Origin: Pseudomonadota bacterium | Lineage (GTDB): Bacteria > Pseudomonadota > Alphaproteobacteria > Acetobacterales > Acetobacteraceae | Length of the DNA stretch: 64,000 nt | Assembly: GCA_021798575.1 (NCBI GenBank) | Contig: JAJZGI010000001.1 | Location: forward strand, 1-64,000 | Reading direction: 5' to 3' | In this document: one piece after another, positions 25,396 through 36,200 of the stretch | Layout of the letters: each line of letters begins with the position of its first letter | How positions within the stretch are numbered: the first letter of the stretch is position 1 | Notes under the pieces: model-generated | Databases searched by the model: none | What the model was told of the DNA's origin: nothing | What the model saw: the letters and a program-made list of their open reading frames with translations, nothing else | Made by a program: the position numbers and the translations under genes

Positions 25396-28300
25396 TCAAG
25401 TGTGTCCCATCAGGTCATCGACCTTGGTCGCCTTGATGTATCGGGCCGGATTCTTGTCCACCGCCAGCGCCTTGAAGTGCGCTTCACCGCAGGCAATCTT
25501 CGCCGCTTCCTGGTCGCGCAGGTCATCGACAAACAGGCTGCCCTTGGTCTCCACGACGAAATACAACCGTTCTTCGCCGCTGACCTCAACCAGCACCGCC
25601 CAGTCAGGATTATAGGTGCCCAGCGGAGTCGGCACTTTGAACCAACCTGGCAGCTTGGCGTAGATCTTCACCGCCTCGTTTTTCTCAAGCTGTTCGGCGA
25701 AGGTGCGCTCGACGCCGCCAGAGTCATAAATCACGTGCTCGAACACGGACTTCTGCGCGTCCTTCAGCATGTTGCGCAGATATCCCGTCAGCTCTTCCTG
25801 CTGGAAAAGCTCCTGCGCGTAATACTGGTCTTCACCGATCCGCTGGTATTTGATGCCGTCAACAACAGCCAGCCGCTTGGTCCGATTGATCACCTCGCCC
25901 GCGATCTCGATGAACGCCTGCGGGTTACGCTTAAAGTCCGTCAAACGGCCGCACTCGGTCAAAATGCGGACCAGGCTTTTGCGCGTGAGCTGCGTCCGGT
26001 CCTGAAGATCGGTGAGCACGTCCGGGAGGACGATGTCGCCTTCCTCGATCGTCACGATCGTTCCGCTATCCTTGTCGTGCTCCTTGGCCAGAACGCCGCC
26101 CTGACCAATGGAAAGATCGGCCTTTCTGATCCGCACGCGCGCCTTCGACACGGGCGGGCCGTTGGCGATGGCCTTCGCGCAATCCACTAGCAGCTTCTCG
26201 TTATCGAAGTGAACGCGATAGGTCGTCTTGTGCTTGATCCGATCCCACAGCGCCTGGAACTCGGCGCTTTCCAGAATGGCCTGCCGCGTTTTGACGACCA
26301 CACGCTCATCGGCATTCTTGATATCCAGCTTGCCAGCCACCTTCTTCAGGACGTCGCGCACCGATGCCAGATGCGGCGCCAGCGCCGGCGGCAGAGCGAA
26401 AGAGCCATCCTTCAGCGCGGTGCGAAGGGTGTCCTGCACCTTGCCTTTCGCGTCCACGAACCCCTGCGACTTCAGATGGTCGAAGATCGCCGCTGACTCC
26501 TCGAAGCCGAGCATGCCGGTCGAACCGTCGGCCTTGACGACCGGGATGGCCGCGAACTGATGCTTCTCGACGATGCCGAACTTGATCCCGGTATCCTTCT
26601 CGATTTCCTTCTGCAGGTTTTCGGCGAACTCCTCGTAGCTCTCGGTGGCGATCACGGTCAGCGTGTTGATGTCGAAGCCGCGCAGGCGCTCGCCCTTCTG
26701 ATTGACGCAAAGCCGCAGCCCGCGGCCAATCGTCTGGCGACGCTCGCGTTCAGTTCCGATTTCGCGCAGAGCGCAAATCTGGAAGACGTTGGGATTGTCC
26801 CAGCCTTCCTTCAGCGCCGAGTGGGAGAAGATGAACTTCAGCTTGGTCTCGAAGCCGAGGAGCTTCTCCTTGTCCTTCATGATCAGGTTGTAGGCGCGCT
26901 CCGCGTTGTCGCGGGAGACCTGATTGTTGTCGGCCGTGTCGGTCCAGCGCCTGGCCTTGTCGATCGAGAAATAGCCGTCGTGGACCTCTTCGGCCTCGGA
27001 CGTCAGATCGACCTCCTTGAACAGGCTGACAAACTCGGGAAGTTTCGCCGCGCGCCGGTACTCTTCCTCGAAAATCCGGGCGTATTTGCCCTTTACGGGA
27101 TTCCCGTCGGCGTCATAGGACCGGTAGTGCTCGACCGCGTCGATGAAGAACAGGCTGAGCACCTTAACGCCAAGCGGCGCGAGGCGCTTTTCCTTTTCGA
27201 GATGCTCGTGGATTGTCCGGCGCAGCATCAGCCGCTTCAGCGCATCCGCGTCCACGTCGCCCACGGCCTGGCCGGGCTGGAGAAACGTCTCGCTGCCAGG
27301 CAGCTTCACTTCCAAAAGTTGGTTGTCACGCCCAGCGCGGATCTCGCCGATCCGGCAGTCGGCGTAGATAGCCCGCTTGGTCAGTTCCTCCAGGTCATCG
27401 CCATCTTGAACGACAACTTCCTTGCGGCGAACCTGCTTGCCCTCAAGGACGTCGATTTCAACGCGCGCCGTCACCGGCCCCTTGCCGTTGCTCGCCGAGA
27501 CGAAACGGACATAGGCCTTGTTGTGACCGCCCTCGACTTCGAGCGAGGCGACCTCGATCTGCTTGACCAGCTTGCGCTCATAGGCGTCGACGGCGTCCAG
27601 GCGGAACACCATGTGGTGCTTGTCGACATGGGTCGCCGAGTAGCGCAGCGTGCAGAGCGGGTTCATCTCTCCCAGCGCGTTCTTGCCGGCGCCCGACAGA
27701 CCGCCATCGACGCTTTGAGGTTCATCGACGATCAGGATCGGCCGGGTCGCGCGGATCAGATCGATCGGCCGCTCGCCGCCCGTCTTCTCGCTGTCCTTGT
27801 AAAGGTTGTTGACGTCCTTCTTGTTGATGGCGCCGACGGTCACGACCATGACCTGGATGTTCGGGCTGGTGGCGAAATTGCGCACCTGTCCGAGCTTCGC
27901 GGAATCATAGAGGAAATAGTCGAAGGGCTGGCCGGAGTAGAGGCCCTTGAAATGCTCCTCGGTGATCTGGAGAGTCTTGTAGACGCCTTCCTTGATCGCG
28001 ACCGAAGGCACGACGATGACGAACTTGGTGAACCCATACAGTTTGTTCAGCTCGAAGACCGTCCTTAGGTAGACGTAGGTTTTGCCCGTGCCCGTCTCCA
28101 TCTCGACCGTGAAATCACCGGAGGTCAGCGCCGTTGACGGAGCGAGGCCGTTCCGGAGCTGAATGTCCTTCAGGTTGGCGATGATCTCGTCGTCTAGCAG
28201 GGTCAGCCGGTTGCCGATGCCGAGTTCGCTCTCGACGAGGCCCAGCTCCCCTTGCACACCAAGGAAGCCGCCGAGATCGAGGCTCGGCTGTCCCGCCCGG

Positions 28301-28425
28301 TCCACCATCGGACGGCGCGTCACGGTGAATTCGGTGCGGTTGATCTCCTGGCCGCGAAACAGGTCGGCGACGGATTCAACGGCGAGCTTCTGGTAATCGA
28401 GATCCGGCTCGAAGTGCAGTTTCAT
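25396..28425 (-). CDS. res: Type III restriction enzyme, Res subunit
   Basis: This 1009-residue protein is the ATP-dependent nuclease half of a type III restriction-modification system. The superfamily 2 helicase core has Walker A ETGTGKT (110-116), the DEAD-like box VDEPQ (233-237), LRYSATH as motif III, and QTIGRGLRLCVNQKGERLRG as motif VI. The C-terminal endonuclease domain keeps a PD-(D/E)xK pattern: YNPDW (Asp941) and VVETKGS (Glu959, Lys961). All motifs look intact. It is the last gene of the cargo operon, 10 bp after mod, and needs Mod for target recognition. Confidence 0.93.
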   Translation of the reverse strand: MKLHFEPDLDYQKLAVESVADLFRGQEINRTEFTVTRRPMVDRAGQPSLDLGGFLGVQGELGLVESELGIGNRLTLLDDEIIANLKDIQLRNGLAPSTALTSGDFTVEMETGTGKTYVYLRTVFELNKLYGFTKFVIVVPSVAIKEGVYKTLQITEEHFKGLYSGQPFDYFLYDSAKLGQVRNFATSPNIQVMVVTVGAINKKDVNNLYKDSEKTGGERPIDLIRATRPILIVDEPQSVDGGLSGAGKNALGEMNPLCTLRYSATHVDKHHMVFRLDAVDAYERKLVKQIEVASLEVEGGHNKAYVRFVSASNGKGPVTARVEIDVLEGKQVRRKEVVVQDGDDLEELTKRAIYADCRIGEIRAGRDNQLLEVKLPGSETFLQPGQAVGDVDADALKRLMLRRTIHEHLEKEKRLAPLGVKVLSLFFIDAVEHYRSYDADGNPVKGKYARIFEEEYRRAAKLPEFVSLFKEVDLTSEAEEVHDGYFSIDKARRWTDTADNNQVSRDNAERAYNLIMKDKEKLLGFETKLKFIFSHSALKEGWDNPNVFQICALREIGTERERRQTIGRGLRLCVNQKGERLRGFDINTLTVIATESYEEFAENLQKEIEKDTGIKFGIVEKHQFAAIPVVKADGSTGMLGFEESAAIFDHLKSQGFVDAKGKVQDTLRTALKDGSFALPPALAPHLASVRDVLKKVAGKLDIKNADERVVVKTRQAILESAEFQALWDRIKHKTTYRVHFDNEKLLVDCAKAIANGPPVSKARVRIRKADLSIGQGGVLAKEHDKDSGTIVTIEEGDIVLPDVLTDLQDRTQLTRKSLVRILTECGRLTDFKRNPQAFIEIAGEVINRTKRLAVVDGIKYQRIGEDQYYAQELFQQEELTGYLRNMLKDAQKSVFEHVIYDSGGVERTFAEQLEKNEAVKIYAKLPGWFKVPTPLGTYNPDWAVLVEVSGEERLYFVVETKGSLFVDDLRDQEAAKIACGEAHFKALAVDKNPARYIKATKVDDLMGHT

Positions 28426-28435
28426 CGAACCCTCC

Positions 28436-30490
28436 TCACAGGCTGCGAACGTCTGAAATGCCGTTCTGACTCAGGATCGCCGCCATGTTGGTTTTGGCGA
28501 TGTCGTCGGCGAATCCGGAATCCTTGAACACCACGCGGGTATCGACGGCGGGCGCCATCTCCTTGATCCACGAGACGATGCCGGCGCTCAAGGGCTCGAT
28601 GATGTCCTTGGTCAATTCGTCGGCAAGACATGCGATTAGTGCGCCGCCGCCAATAGAATGGACGGTCTTGTTGGCAATCAACTTTGTCTCGATGGGCACG
28701 CAAAGATCGAGACCCAATTTGAGCAGCAGCTCATAGAGGACGTCCTGCTCCTTGCGCCCTCGTACGAGATGCTCGGCGTTCTTCAGAAGGCTATTTTCCA
28801 GGTCGCCCCCGTCAGGCTCCCAAGCTCGTATATTAGACGACGCAAGCCTGAACACGCGGAAGCCGGTATCGCCAGAAAACCCCGGGTTGTCCGATCGGAC
28901 TTTCAGAGCGCTGCGTCGGAGACGCTCTTTGGTAATCTCGGCGATATTCGCCGGCTTGCCAATATCAGCACAGAACTGGGCTGCGACCTTTTGATCGGCT
29001 TGCTCCACATCCAGGGGCTCCGGCAACTGGACAAGAATATACCTTCGAGATGCAGACTTGCTTGCGTTCTCGGCCATAACCGCATGACCAGTGGTTCCGC
29101 TCCCAGCAAAGAAATCTAAGACAAGATCATCGGGCTCACACAAATAAGAAATTAGACGCGAGATATCATTTACCGGTTTTGGATTGTCAAAAACTCTCTG
29201 ACCATCAAAGAGCGCATTAAACTGATTGGCAGCTGTCTGCGCATAACTGTAGTGAACACTGATCATCACTTGATCAGAATTCTCAAACAAATTTGTTCTT
29301 ACGCGCGGGACCGTGGTTTCGTCTGGACCGAATACAACACGGCCTTTCTCGACCTCCTCCCAAAATCGTTCAGAGGTAGGGTAGCGCCATCCGCTGATAG
29401 GCAATTTACAAGCGCGCTTCGTCTCGGGATGAAGAACCTCGTATCTTGGTCCGTTTCCGCCGGGCCAGTTGATGTTTCCGTCGTCTCGATACGGACCCCT
29501 CTCATCGAACTTGCGAAATCTGGCAAGTGGTTGCCTTGGATCATCCTCATCGAACGTCGCATAAAATGCGAAAATTCCTTCTCTTATCTTCTCCCAATCC
29601 GAACCGTATAAATTCTTTAGACGCTCGAACTCTTCTTTTAATTCTTCAACGCCCTCCTTTTCACCTCGAAAAATGATCTTTTGATCAGAAAGTTTTTGTT
29701 CATTACGTACGTAAATGCACATATATTCGTGACCGACAGAAAAATACTTTGCGTCGTTCTTTCTATTTCTATCGAAAACGAGAGTAGCCAAAAAGTTTTC
29801 CTCTCCGAAGACATCATCTAGAAGCCGCCGAACATTTGGAAATTCCACGTCATCGACGCTCACGATAATAATTCCATCTTCGCGAAGCAGGTTCCGGGCT
29901 AACTTGAATCGTGGATAGGCCATATTGAGCCAATCCGTATGAAAACGGCCCGACGCCTCTGTATTTGATGATATTTTGCGGCCACCCTCAAGTTGACCTG
30001 TCAGTTCCAGATAGTTTTTAATATTGTCTCGAAAATCGTCACGATAGACGAAGTCTTTTCCGGTGTTGTAAGGTGGATCGATATATATAAGCTTCACCTT
30101 GCCCGAATAACTCTTCTGCAGTAACTTTAGAACCTCGAGATTGTCACCTTCGATCATTAGGTTGTGAGTCGTTTCCCAATCGACGCTTTCGTCGGGGCAC
30201 GGCAGTAGCGTACCGGTCGAAGGTGTCAGGGCGATCTGCCGCGCGCGCCGTTTGCCGTGCCAGTTGAGCCCGTACTTCTCATCGCGCTCGTCCACGGCGC
30301 CGCCGAGGAGACCCTTCAGCACTTCGAAGTCGATCTTGCCTTCTGCAAACGCGTCCGGAAACAGCGCCTTCAGCGCATCGATGTTGCCCGCCACAATGTC
30401 GGCGCTCTTCGTCTCGGGGCTTTCGGCGTCAAGCTTCTTCATGATCGGTTCCAACTCAAGCTGGGGCAAATCCGTGGCCGCGGCGATCAC
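28436..30490 (-). CDS. mod: Type III modification methyltransferase, Mod subunit
   Basis: This 684-residue beta-class N6-adenine DNA methyltransferase provides target recognition for the complex. The catalytic motif DPPY (138-141, in IYIDPPYNTGKDF) comes first, then a variable target-recognition region, and the SAM-binding FAGSGTTGHAV (from 461) later. That order is typical for Mod. The part coding for the target-recognition region (about 29.1-30.0 kb) is clearly AT-richer than its surroundings, a sign of domain exchange. It could start at ATG 30490, overlapping the DUF262 gene by 4 bp, or at ATG 30442. Motifs appear intact, so methylation activity is expected. Confidence 0.93.
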   Translation of the reverse strand: MIAAATDLPQLELEPIMKKLDAESPETKSADIVAGNIDALKALFPDAFAEGKIDFEVLKGLLGGAVDERDEKYGLNWHGKRRARQIALTPSTGTLLPCPDESVDWETTHNLMIEGDNLEVLKLLQKSYSGKVKLIYIDPPYNTGKDFVYRDDFRDNIKNYLELTGQLEGGRKISSNTEASGRFHTDWLNMAYPRFKLARNLLREDGIIIVSVDDVEFPNVRRLLDDVFGEENFLATLVFDRNRKNDAKYFSVGHEYMCIYVRNEQKLSDQKIIFRGEKEGVEELKEEFERLKNLYGSDWEKIREGIFAFYATFDEDDPRQPLARFRKFDERGPYRDDGNINWPGGNGPRYEVLHPETKRACKLPISGWRYPTSERFWEEVEKGRVVFGPDETTVPRVRTNLFENSDQVMISVHYSYAQTAANQFNALFDGQRVFDNPKPVNDISRLISYLCEPDDLVLDFFAGSGTTGHAVMAENASKSASRRYILVQLPEPLDVEQADQKVAAQFCADIGKPANIAEITKERLRRSALKVRSDNPGFSGDTGFRVFRLASSNIRAWEPDGGDLENSLLKNAEHLVRGRKEQDVLYELLLKLGLDLCVPIETKLIANKTVHSIGGGALIACLADELTKDIIEPLSAGIVSWIKEMAPAVDTRVVFKDSGFADDIAKTNMAAILSQNGISDVRSL

Positions 30491-32436
30491 GCCGCTTCCA
30501 GGTGCAGAATTTCAGTTTCGACGTAGGTGCGGAAATCCGCCGAGGAGGTGAAGCAGCGGAAGCCCGCTCCACTCGCCAGGGCGAGGATATCCGCGCTCTC
30601 ATTCAGCAACACGGCAACCGGAGCGCTGAGCCCCGCCTGAAGGCCCTCGGGCCAGGCGAGATCAAACAGAGCCTTCTGCGCGCCGGTAGCGGGGTCCGCG
30701 TAGTCAAACCCAATCTGTCCGCGTGGCAGGCCCTGGCCTTCAACCCAATCATTGAGCGATTCCAGCTCGGCTTCTTCAACCTCGCTGGTGATGCCGCCTA
30801 TCATCGGCGCTTCCGCTTCGATCACTGGAGCGGCCTTGCCCATCCAGCGCGTGTCGCCGTGGAGCAATTCTTCGAAGCGACGGTTCGCCTCCGCCGCGAG
30901 CAAGGCCTTCCGAGCTTCGAGAAAATCGAGGTAGCGATCGATTTTCCAGAGCGCCGGATCGGTGGGGATCCACTGAGACGCCAGCGCGCCCGGATGCTTC
31001 GCCTCGATCTCCGGGAAATAGGCCTCCGGCAGCCGATCGCTGATGTTGAGGTTGGTGTCCTTGGTCAGGAAGCAGAAATTCGCCAGAGCGTTCACGTCGG
31101 GGCGACGGTGCTTCAGCTTGTAGAGCTGCGCCTTGGGGAAGATGTGATGCACCTCCAGGCGGCTCATCTTCCCGAGCAGACTGGCCCTGAGCGGCAGCCC
31201 GGTCCCCCAGTCCCGCGCCTCACCCATACGCGTCAGCATATAGAGCACCGGATAAAACCGGGCACCGAGACTCCACCCAGTGAAATGACCGGCTTCGACG
31301 CGCAGTCCGCCGTGCCAAAGCCGCAGTTGCTCCAGCAGCGTATCTAGGCCGCCTTTCGGCCCTTCGAGCGCCGCCAGATCCTGATCGATAAAGCTCTCCG
31401 TCGAACCGGAAAACCGTCCCCACATGCCGGCCTGGGCGAACCAGAAGAGCAGCTTGTCCCGCTCTTTCGCGTCCAGCGAGCCCTTGTTCTTGTCCAAGTA
31501 GCGGACCATCACCGGCACGCCGAAGCGGCCGAAGAACACCTGGTCATGATCGAGCCCGAGGCGTCCGGCGATCAGGTTCAAAGACGCATCGATGTGCTTG
31601 TTGGCGCGCTTCAGCCCATCCTGGATATCGAGCGCGCCCTTGTCGTGCAGGTAGCTGAACTTGGCCTCGCCAGTGAGCACGGTGTTCACCGAACGCAGAA
31701 GCCAATCGAGGTTGAACTGATACCCGGCGGCGGTCCATTCCTTCAGCTTGGCCTTCATGGAGTCGCGGGCTTCCGGCCACTCGGCGCAGATTTTCGCAAG
31801 CGCCAGATCGCCCTTCGACAGTTTGGTGCCGCCGCTGTTCACGCGGTTGAAGATGTCGACCACGACGTCCAGGGTCTTGTCCTGTCCGGTCACCTCTTCG
31901 ATATGCAAATCGATCTCCGTCACGCCGAGCAGCGCGCCGAGCCGGCCGACATAGGCGCCGACATTCGCCACATGAGCGGGGTCAGCCGAGAGCTGCGCGA
32001 TCAGCGCACCCAGGCCTGCGTTCCCAGCCTTCATCAAGCTGGTGACGTCGATCCACAGCGGATCGTCTTGCATTTTCACCGGCTGGTAGAACGCGAAGGT
32101 CTCGGTCCCGAGGTGAAACCGGAGCCCACTAAAGGCCTGCGCATTGCCGTCGAAGAACTTCGGGGGATGGCCCCGCACGACACCATAGAGCGAGGTCATG
32201 CGTTGCTGCCCGTCGAGCAACAGCTTGACGATCCCCGCGGCAAGCGGCCCGTCGCCTCGATGCGCCGCTGTCTTCGCTTCGGTCGCCCACACCAACAGGC
32301 CGCCTACGGGATGGCGGCGATAAAGGGAGTCGAACAGGCCGCGGACCTGGTCGCGGTTCCAGACATAGCCCCGCTGAAATTCGGGCAGCGCCATATGTCC
32401 GCTGTCTATGTGATCCAGGATCGTCGAAATCTTCAT
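30487..32436 (-). CDS. DUF262/HNH protein (GmrSD-like nuclease)
   Basis: This 649-residue protein has an N-terminal DUF262 domain with LPEFQRGYVWNRDQVRGLFD (18-37), the signature DGQQRMTSL (75-83) and VDIFNRVNSGGTKLSKGDLA. The C-terminal half carries a His-Asn-type nuclease pattern: EVHHIFPKAQL (His430, His431) and FLTKDTNLNISDRLPEAYF. DUF262 joined to such a domain is the architecture of GmrS-GmrD type IV enzymes, which cut modified DNA using NTP. Here it is encoded inside a restriction operon, overlapped by 4 bp with DUF4391 and mod. It could attack phage with modified bases that escape the Mod/Res pair (inference). Confidence 0.87.
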   Translation of the reverse strand: MKISTILDHIDSGHMALPEFQRGYVWNRDQVRGLFDSLYRRHPVGGLLVWATEAKTAAHRGDGPLAAGIVKLLLDGQQRMTSLYGVVRGHPPKFFDGNAQAFSGLRFHLGTETFAFYQPVKMQDDPLWIDVTSLMKAGNAGLGALIAQLSADPAHVANVGAYVGRLGALLGVTEIDLHIEEVTGQDKTLDVVVDIFNRVNSGGTKLSKGDLALAKICAEWPEARDSMKAKLKEWTAAGYQFNLDWLLRSVNTVLTGEAKFSYLHDKGALDIQDGLKRANKHIDASLNLIAGRLGLDHDQVFFGRFGVPVMVRYLDKNKGSLDAKERDKLLFWFAQAGMWGRFSGSTESFIDQDLAALEGPKGGLDTLLEQLRLWHGGLRVEAGHFTGWSLGARFYPVLYMLTRMGEARDWGTGLPLRASLLGKMSRLEVHHIFPKAQLYKLKHRRPDVNALANFCFLTKDTNLNISDRLPEAYFPEIEAKHPGALASQWIPTDPALWKIDRYLDFLEARKALLAAEANRRFEELLHGDTRWMGKAAPVIEAEAPMIGGITSEVEEAELESLNDWVEGQGLPRGQIGFDYADPATGAQKALFDLAWPEGLQAGLSAPVAVLLNESADILALASGAGFRCFTSSADFRTYVETEILHLEAA

Positions 32437-33218
32437 GCGCTATCCCCCAGCATCATCTTCTTGTTCCGATCCATTGCGGTCTCTAGCGCTTTGATCTTCT
32501 GATTCAGATCTACTCGCTGGCTAATCTGTTTTGCTTTTGAAGCCTGCGTTCGCAGTTGTGCCGCTTCCCGCGCAAGCCGCGTATGTTCTCCAAGGGCCGT
32601 GCGACGGCGGTCAATAAGCGCGCCCTCGTCTTTTACCTCGTAGACGCCTGAAAGCCGTGCAGCCACCAACGCCTCGATCCGCGCGAGCCAGCCGTCGTAC
32701 ACGGCCGACAGATCGCGCGCTGGCTGACTCTTCAGCGCGATACTTTCCATGAAAGCGCGCTCGGCTACCGGCGGCGTGGCGGGGTCGATCTCGCTGGCGA
32801 CGACAACGCGCTCAACGACAATCTTGTCGCCCTCGTTCTGCGCCGCACGTTTGGGAGCGACCGAGACGGCGACGCCGCCAGGGCCGGTTGTGATCAGCAG
32901 CACCGGATACGGAATTGCGCGGTGGATCAGCTCGGTCAGGCGTGTAGCGCGGGCGTCCGGGCGGAACGTCGCGGCGATGACAGCAATTTCCGAATAGTCG
33001 TGAATTTCGTCTGTGAAGGCGGGAATGGCGATGGTGTTCGGCTTGAGCGCCGCGAGCCAATGGATCTCATCGACGCCGTCCTGAATTGCGCGCTTGTCGG
33101 CGGTCGTTGGCGCGCCTTGCTCGACCAGCATCTTCTTGGGCACGCGCGTATCAACCCGCGCTCGCGGGGGGAGATCGAGAGCGGCGACAATCGCGGCGAT
33201 CGCCGCCATCCCCGTCAT
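32433..33218 (-). CDS. DUF4391 family protein
   Basis: This 261-residue soluble protein matches the DUF4391 pattern: LDLPPRARVDTRVPKKMLVE and DGVDEIHWLAALKPNTIAIP, then YSEIAVIAATFRP and LTELIHRAIPYPVLLI. The C-terminal 70 residues form a charged helical segment, probably coiled coil (LGEHTRLAREAAQLRTQASK). DUF4391 genes are regularly found beside SNF2 helicases and type III mod/res genes, but no activity is established. It overlaps the helicase gene and the DUF262 gene by 4 bp each, so it is part of one translated unit and may bridge the helicase with another subunit. Confidence 0.88.
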   Translation of the reverse strand: MTGMAAIAAIVAALDLPPRARVDTRVPKKMLVEQGAPTTADKRAIQDGVDEIHWLAALKPNTIAIPAFTDEIHDYSEIAVIAATFRPDARATRLTELIHRAIPYPVLLITTGPGGVAVSVAPKRAAQNEGDKIVVERVVVASEIDPATPPVAERAFMESIALKSQPARDLSAVYDGWLARIEALVAARLSGVYEVKDEGALIDRRRTALGEHTRLAREAAQLRTQASKAKQISQRVDLNQKIKALETAMDRNKKMMLGDSA

Positions 33219-36200
33219 GAAGCAGCACTCGTCGAGGGGGCAAAAGCGACCAGGAAGGCGACCACCTCGAAGTCGTTGATTCCGGCGAATTCGCCCTTCA
33301 TGGCGTGCGTGCCGCCCATCTGAAACAGGCTGGCGACTGCGCGCTCTTCGCGCTTGCCCACGAGGGTCCCGATGGCCCGGGCGAGCAACTTGCGATAGGG
33401 CTCCATGTCGCGGCCCGATCGGGTCGCTTTGTCGAAGCGCTTGTAGGCCTCCTGGTCAGGCTGATCGTGACCAAGGCTGAGCTTTTTCAAGCGGTCGAGC
33501 ACCTGCTTCGCCTGCGTATAGGGAAGCAGGACCTCTCCGTCATCGCCGACATGGACGACGTAGTGCGGCGCCAGCGGATAGCCGGGCTCCGCGACCGCGA
33601 GCGCCGCCTCCCCAACGGCCCTCAGACAGAAGATGACGCCAGGCGGAATCGGGTTCTCCCTGTCGCCCAGAGCCTCGGTAACTGCATACGTCCCGAGCGG
33701 TAACGCATCGAGGCGGCTTCGATTGGTTCGCAGAAACCCTGCAAGATCGATGCGAAAATCGTTGAGGGTGAGGTCCGCGATGGAGACGCCACTCGACAGA
33801 TCTTCAAGATCGATCACGGCGTCCTGTAGCTTCTGAAGCTGAGCGCGCCGGTACTCCAGGTCGTTCATCTCGTTGCCGGCCTGGAACTCGATGACGTTTT
33901 CCTCGCCCGTCGCCGACACGTCGAGAAGCATCATGCGTCCGCTGACACGGGATTCGAGGTCGAGATATTCGTCCAGCTCCATATTCGGCCAGAAGTTGAC
34001 CAACTGTATTTTCGAGTTCTGCGAGCCGATCCGGTCCACGCGCCCGAAGCGCTGGATGATGCGGACCGGGTTCCAGTGAATGTCGTAGTTGATGAGAAAG
34101 TCGCAGTCCTGGAGGTTCTGCCCCTCCGAGATGCAGTCGGTCGCGATCAGAAGATCGATTTCGCCTTCCGATGCGAGTTCGGCAGGACGTTCCTTGGAAC
34201 GTGGCGAGAAGGCGCTCAGGATGCCGCTCATGTCACCGCGGACGCCGGGCATCGTGGTTCGGTTGGAACCGGTGCCGCTGACGACGGCGCAGTGAACGCC
34301 AAGCGAGCCACGCGCCCATGTGGCAATGTCGCGATACAGGTAGTCTGCAGTGTCGGCGAAGGCCGTGAACAGCAGGATCTTCCGGTTGCCCGCATTTATC
34401 GGCGCACGCACCTTGTCGGCAATTATCCGCTTGAGCGCCGCCAGCTTCGCGTCACGGTCTGGCGTGACAAGGCGAGCGGCTGCCAGGAGTGCGCGAAGAC
34501 GGTCTCGATCTTCGACGAGGTCCTGGCGCCAGCGCACCCGGTCAACATCTTGCAGAAGCACTTTGACCTTCCGGCCCACCAGCAGCGCCTCGAAAGCCGG
34601 GTCATCCACATCTATATCGTCGATCGGCACCTCGTCGACGGAGTCGTCATGTGCATCGATCTTGGCGAGTAGGGCTTCGACGTCCCTGAGTTGACGTTCA
34701 ATGGTGAGCGCGAACGACGCGACCGAGCTCTCCATGCGCTTCAAGATGTTCACCCGCAGCAGGTGAATGAGGCTTTCTTCTCGATCGACCTGGCGGAAGA
34801 ACCGCTCGCCTCCACGAATTTTTGTGCTGTACTTCTCGTCGTAGGACGCCTGCTTATGGGGCAGCACGTAACGAAGCGGGGCGTATGCGCCGAGGGTCAG
34901 ACGACGAATTTCGTTGTTTATCTCGCGGATCGGACGGAATGCGCCGTCGAGGTCGACGTCAGCCTTGATATTCACTGGCGGAAGCCGATCGGGGAACTGG
35001 CCGGTCTCCGCTGTACCGTAATAACGCTGAACATGCTTTCGCGAACGGGCAATGGTGAGCATGTCGAGCAGCTTGAAATAGTCGAAGCCGAGCATATCCA
35101 TAAGGCGCGCGGGCCGCCGGTCGGCCTCAGCCAGATCAAGCCACCGGTTGAACTGACCTTGGGCCTTACGGATCGTGGCTTCGATGCTGGGGATGCCATA
35201 ACCGGCAAGAGCCACATCGTTCCCTTCCGTCACAAAGGCGATTTGATTCTTCAGGTCAGCGAGCCGGTTGTTGACAGGCGTCGCCGACAGCATCAACACC
35301 TTGGTCTTCACCCCGGACTGGATGATCCGCTTCATCAAATGGTCGTAGCGGGTATCCCGATCCTTATGAGTGGGCTTGTTCCGGAAGTTATGAGACTCGT
35401 CGATGACGACGAGATCGTAATTGCCCCAATTGACGTGTGAGAGATCGATATCGCCGGACAGACCACCATCCCGCGAAAGATCCGTGTGATTCAAAACATC
35501 GTAGTTCAGCCTGTCGGGCGCTAAGACGTTCCGACGGTCGTTGGCCTTATAAAGGGTCCAGTTGTCGCGAAGCCGTTTGGGACAGAGCACGAGGACGCGA
35601 TCATTGCGGAGCTCGTAATACTTGATGACGGCAAGAGCTTCGAAGGTTTTTCCGAGGCCGACACTGTCGGCGATTATGCAACCGCCGATGCGTTCAAGCT
35701 TGTCGATGGCGCCGGTCACGCCATCGCGTTGAAAGCGAAAAAGCTTCTTCCAAACTACCGTATCCCGAATACCAGTCGCGGACTTGATGATCCGCTCTTC
35801 ATCCAGCTCGTCGCCCAAATCCTTGAACATCTGATAGAGGATCTGGAAGTAGACGACCGATGGCGAACGCGGGGACGCCATATCTTCCAGAGCAGCAAGG
35901 AATGATGCCTTGGCCTCCGGTTCCGCGCGCAGATCATTCCAGTTCGACTCGAACCATTCAGCGTAGCTCGCAGCCTCGGAATCGACATCCGTCGCTTGCA
36001 CGAGGCCAAGCAGCCCGCCCGGAGTCAGCCCAAGACCTTCCGTTGTAAACGAGCAAGTGCCCATCATGGCCTTGCCTGGGGACGGGTTGCCACGAACGAA
36101 GATTAGCGATTGGGGCGGCGCCTTTCGCGCATTCCGGATTTCGGCCTTCTTGGCGATCCAGTCGGCGGCGGCACGAGCGAGCCACCGTCCTTGAAGTTGC

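Noticed and set aside
26560-28068. Long plus-strand open frame opposite the Res gene
   Set aside because: The Res protein on the other strand has all helicase and nuclease motifs; the opposite reading is compositionally biased and without signature.
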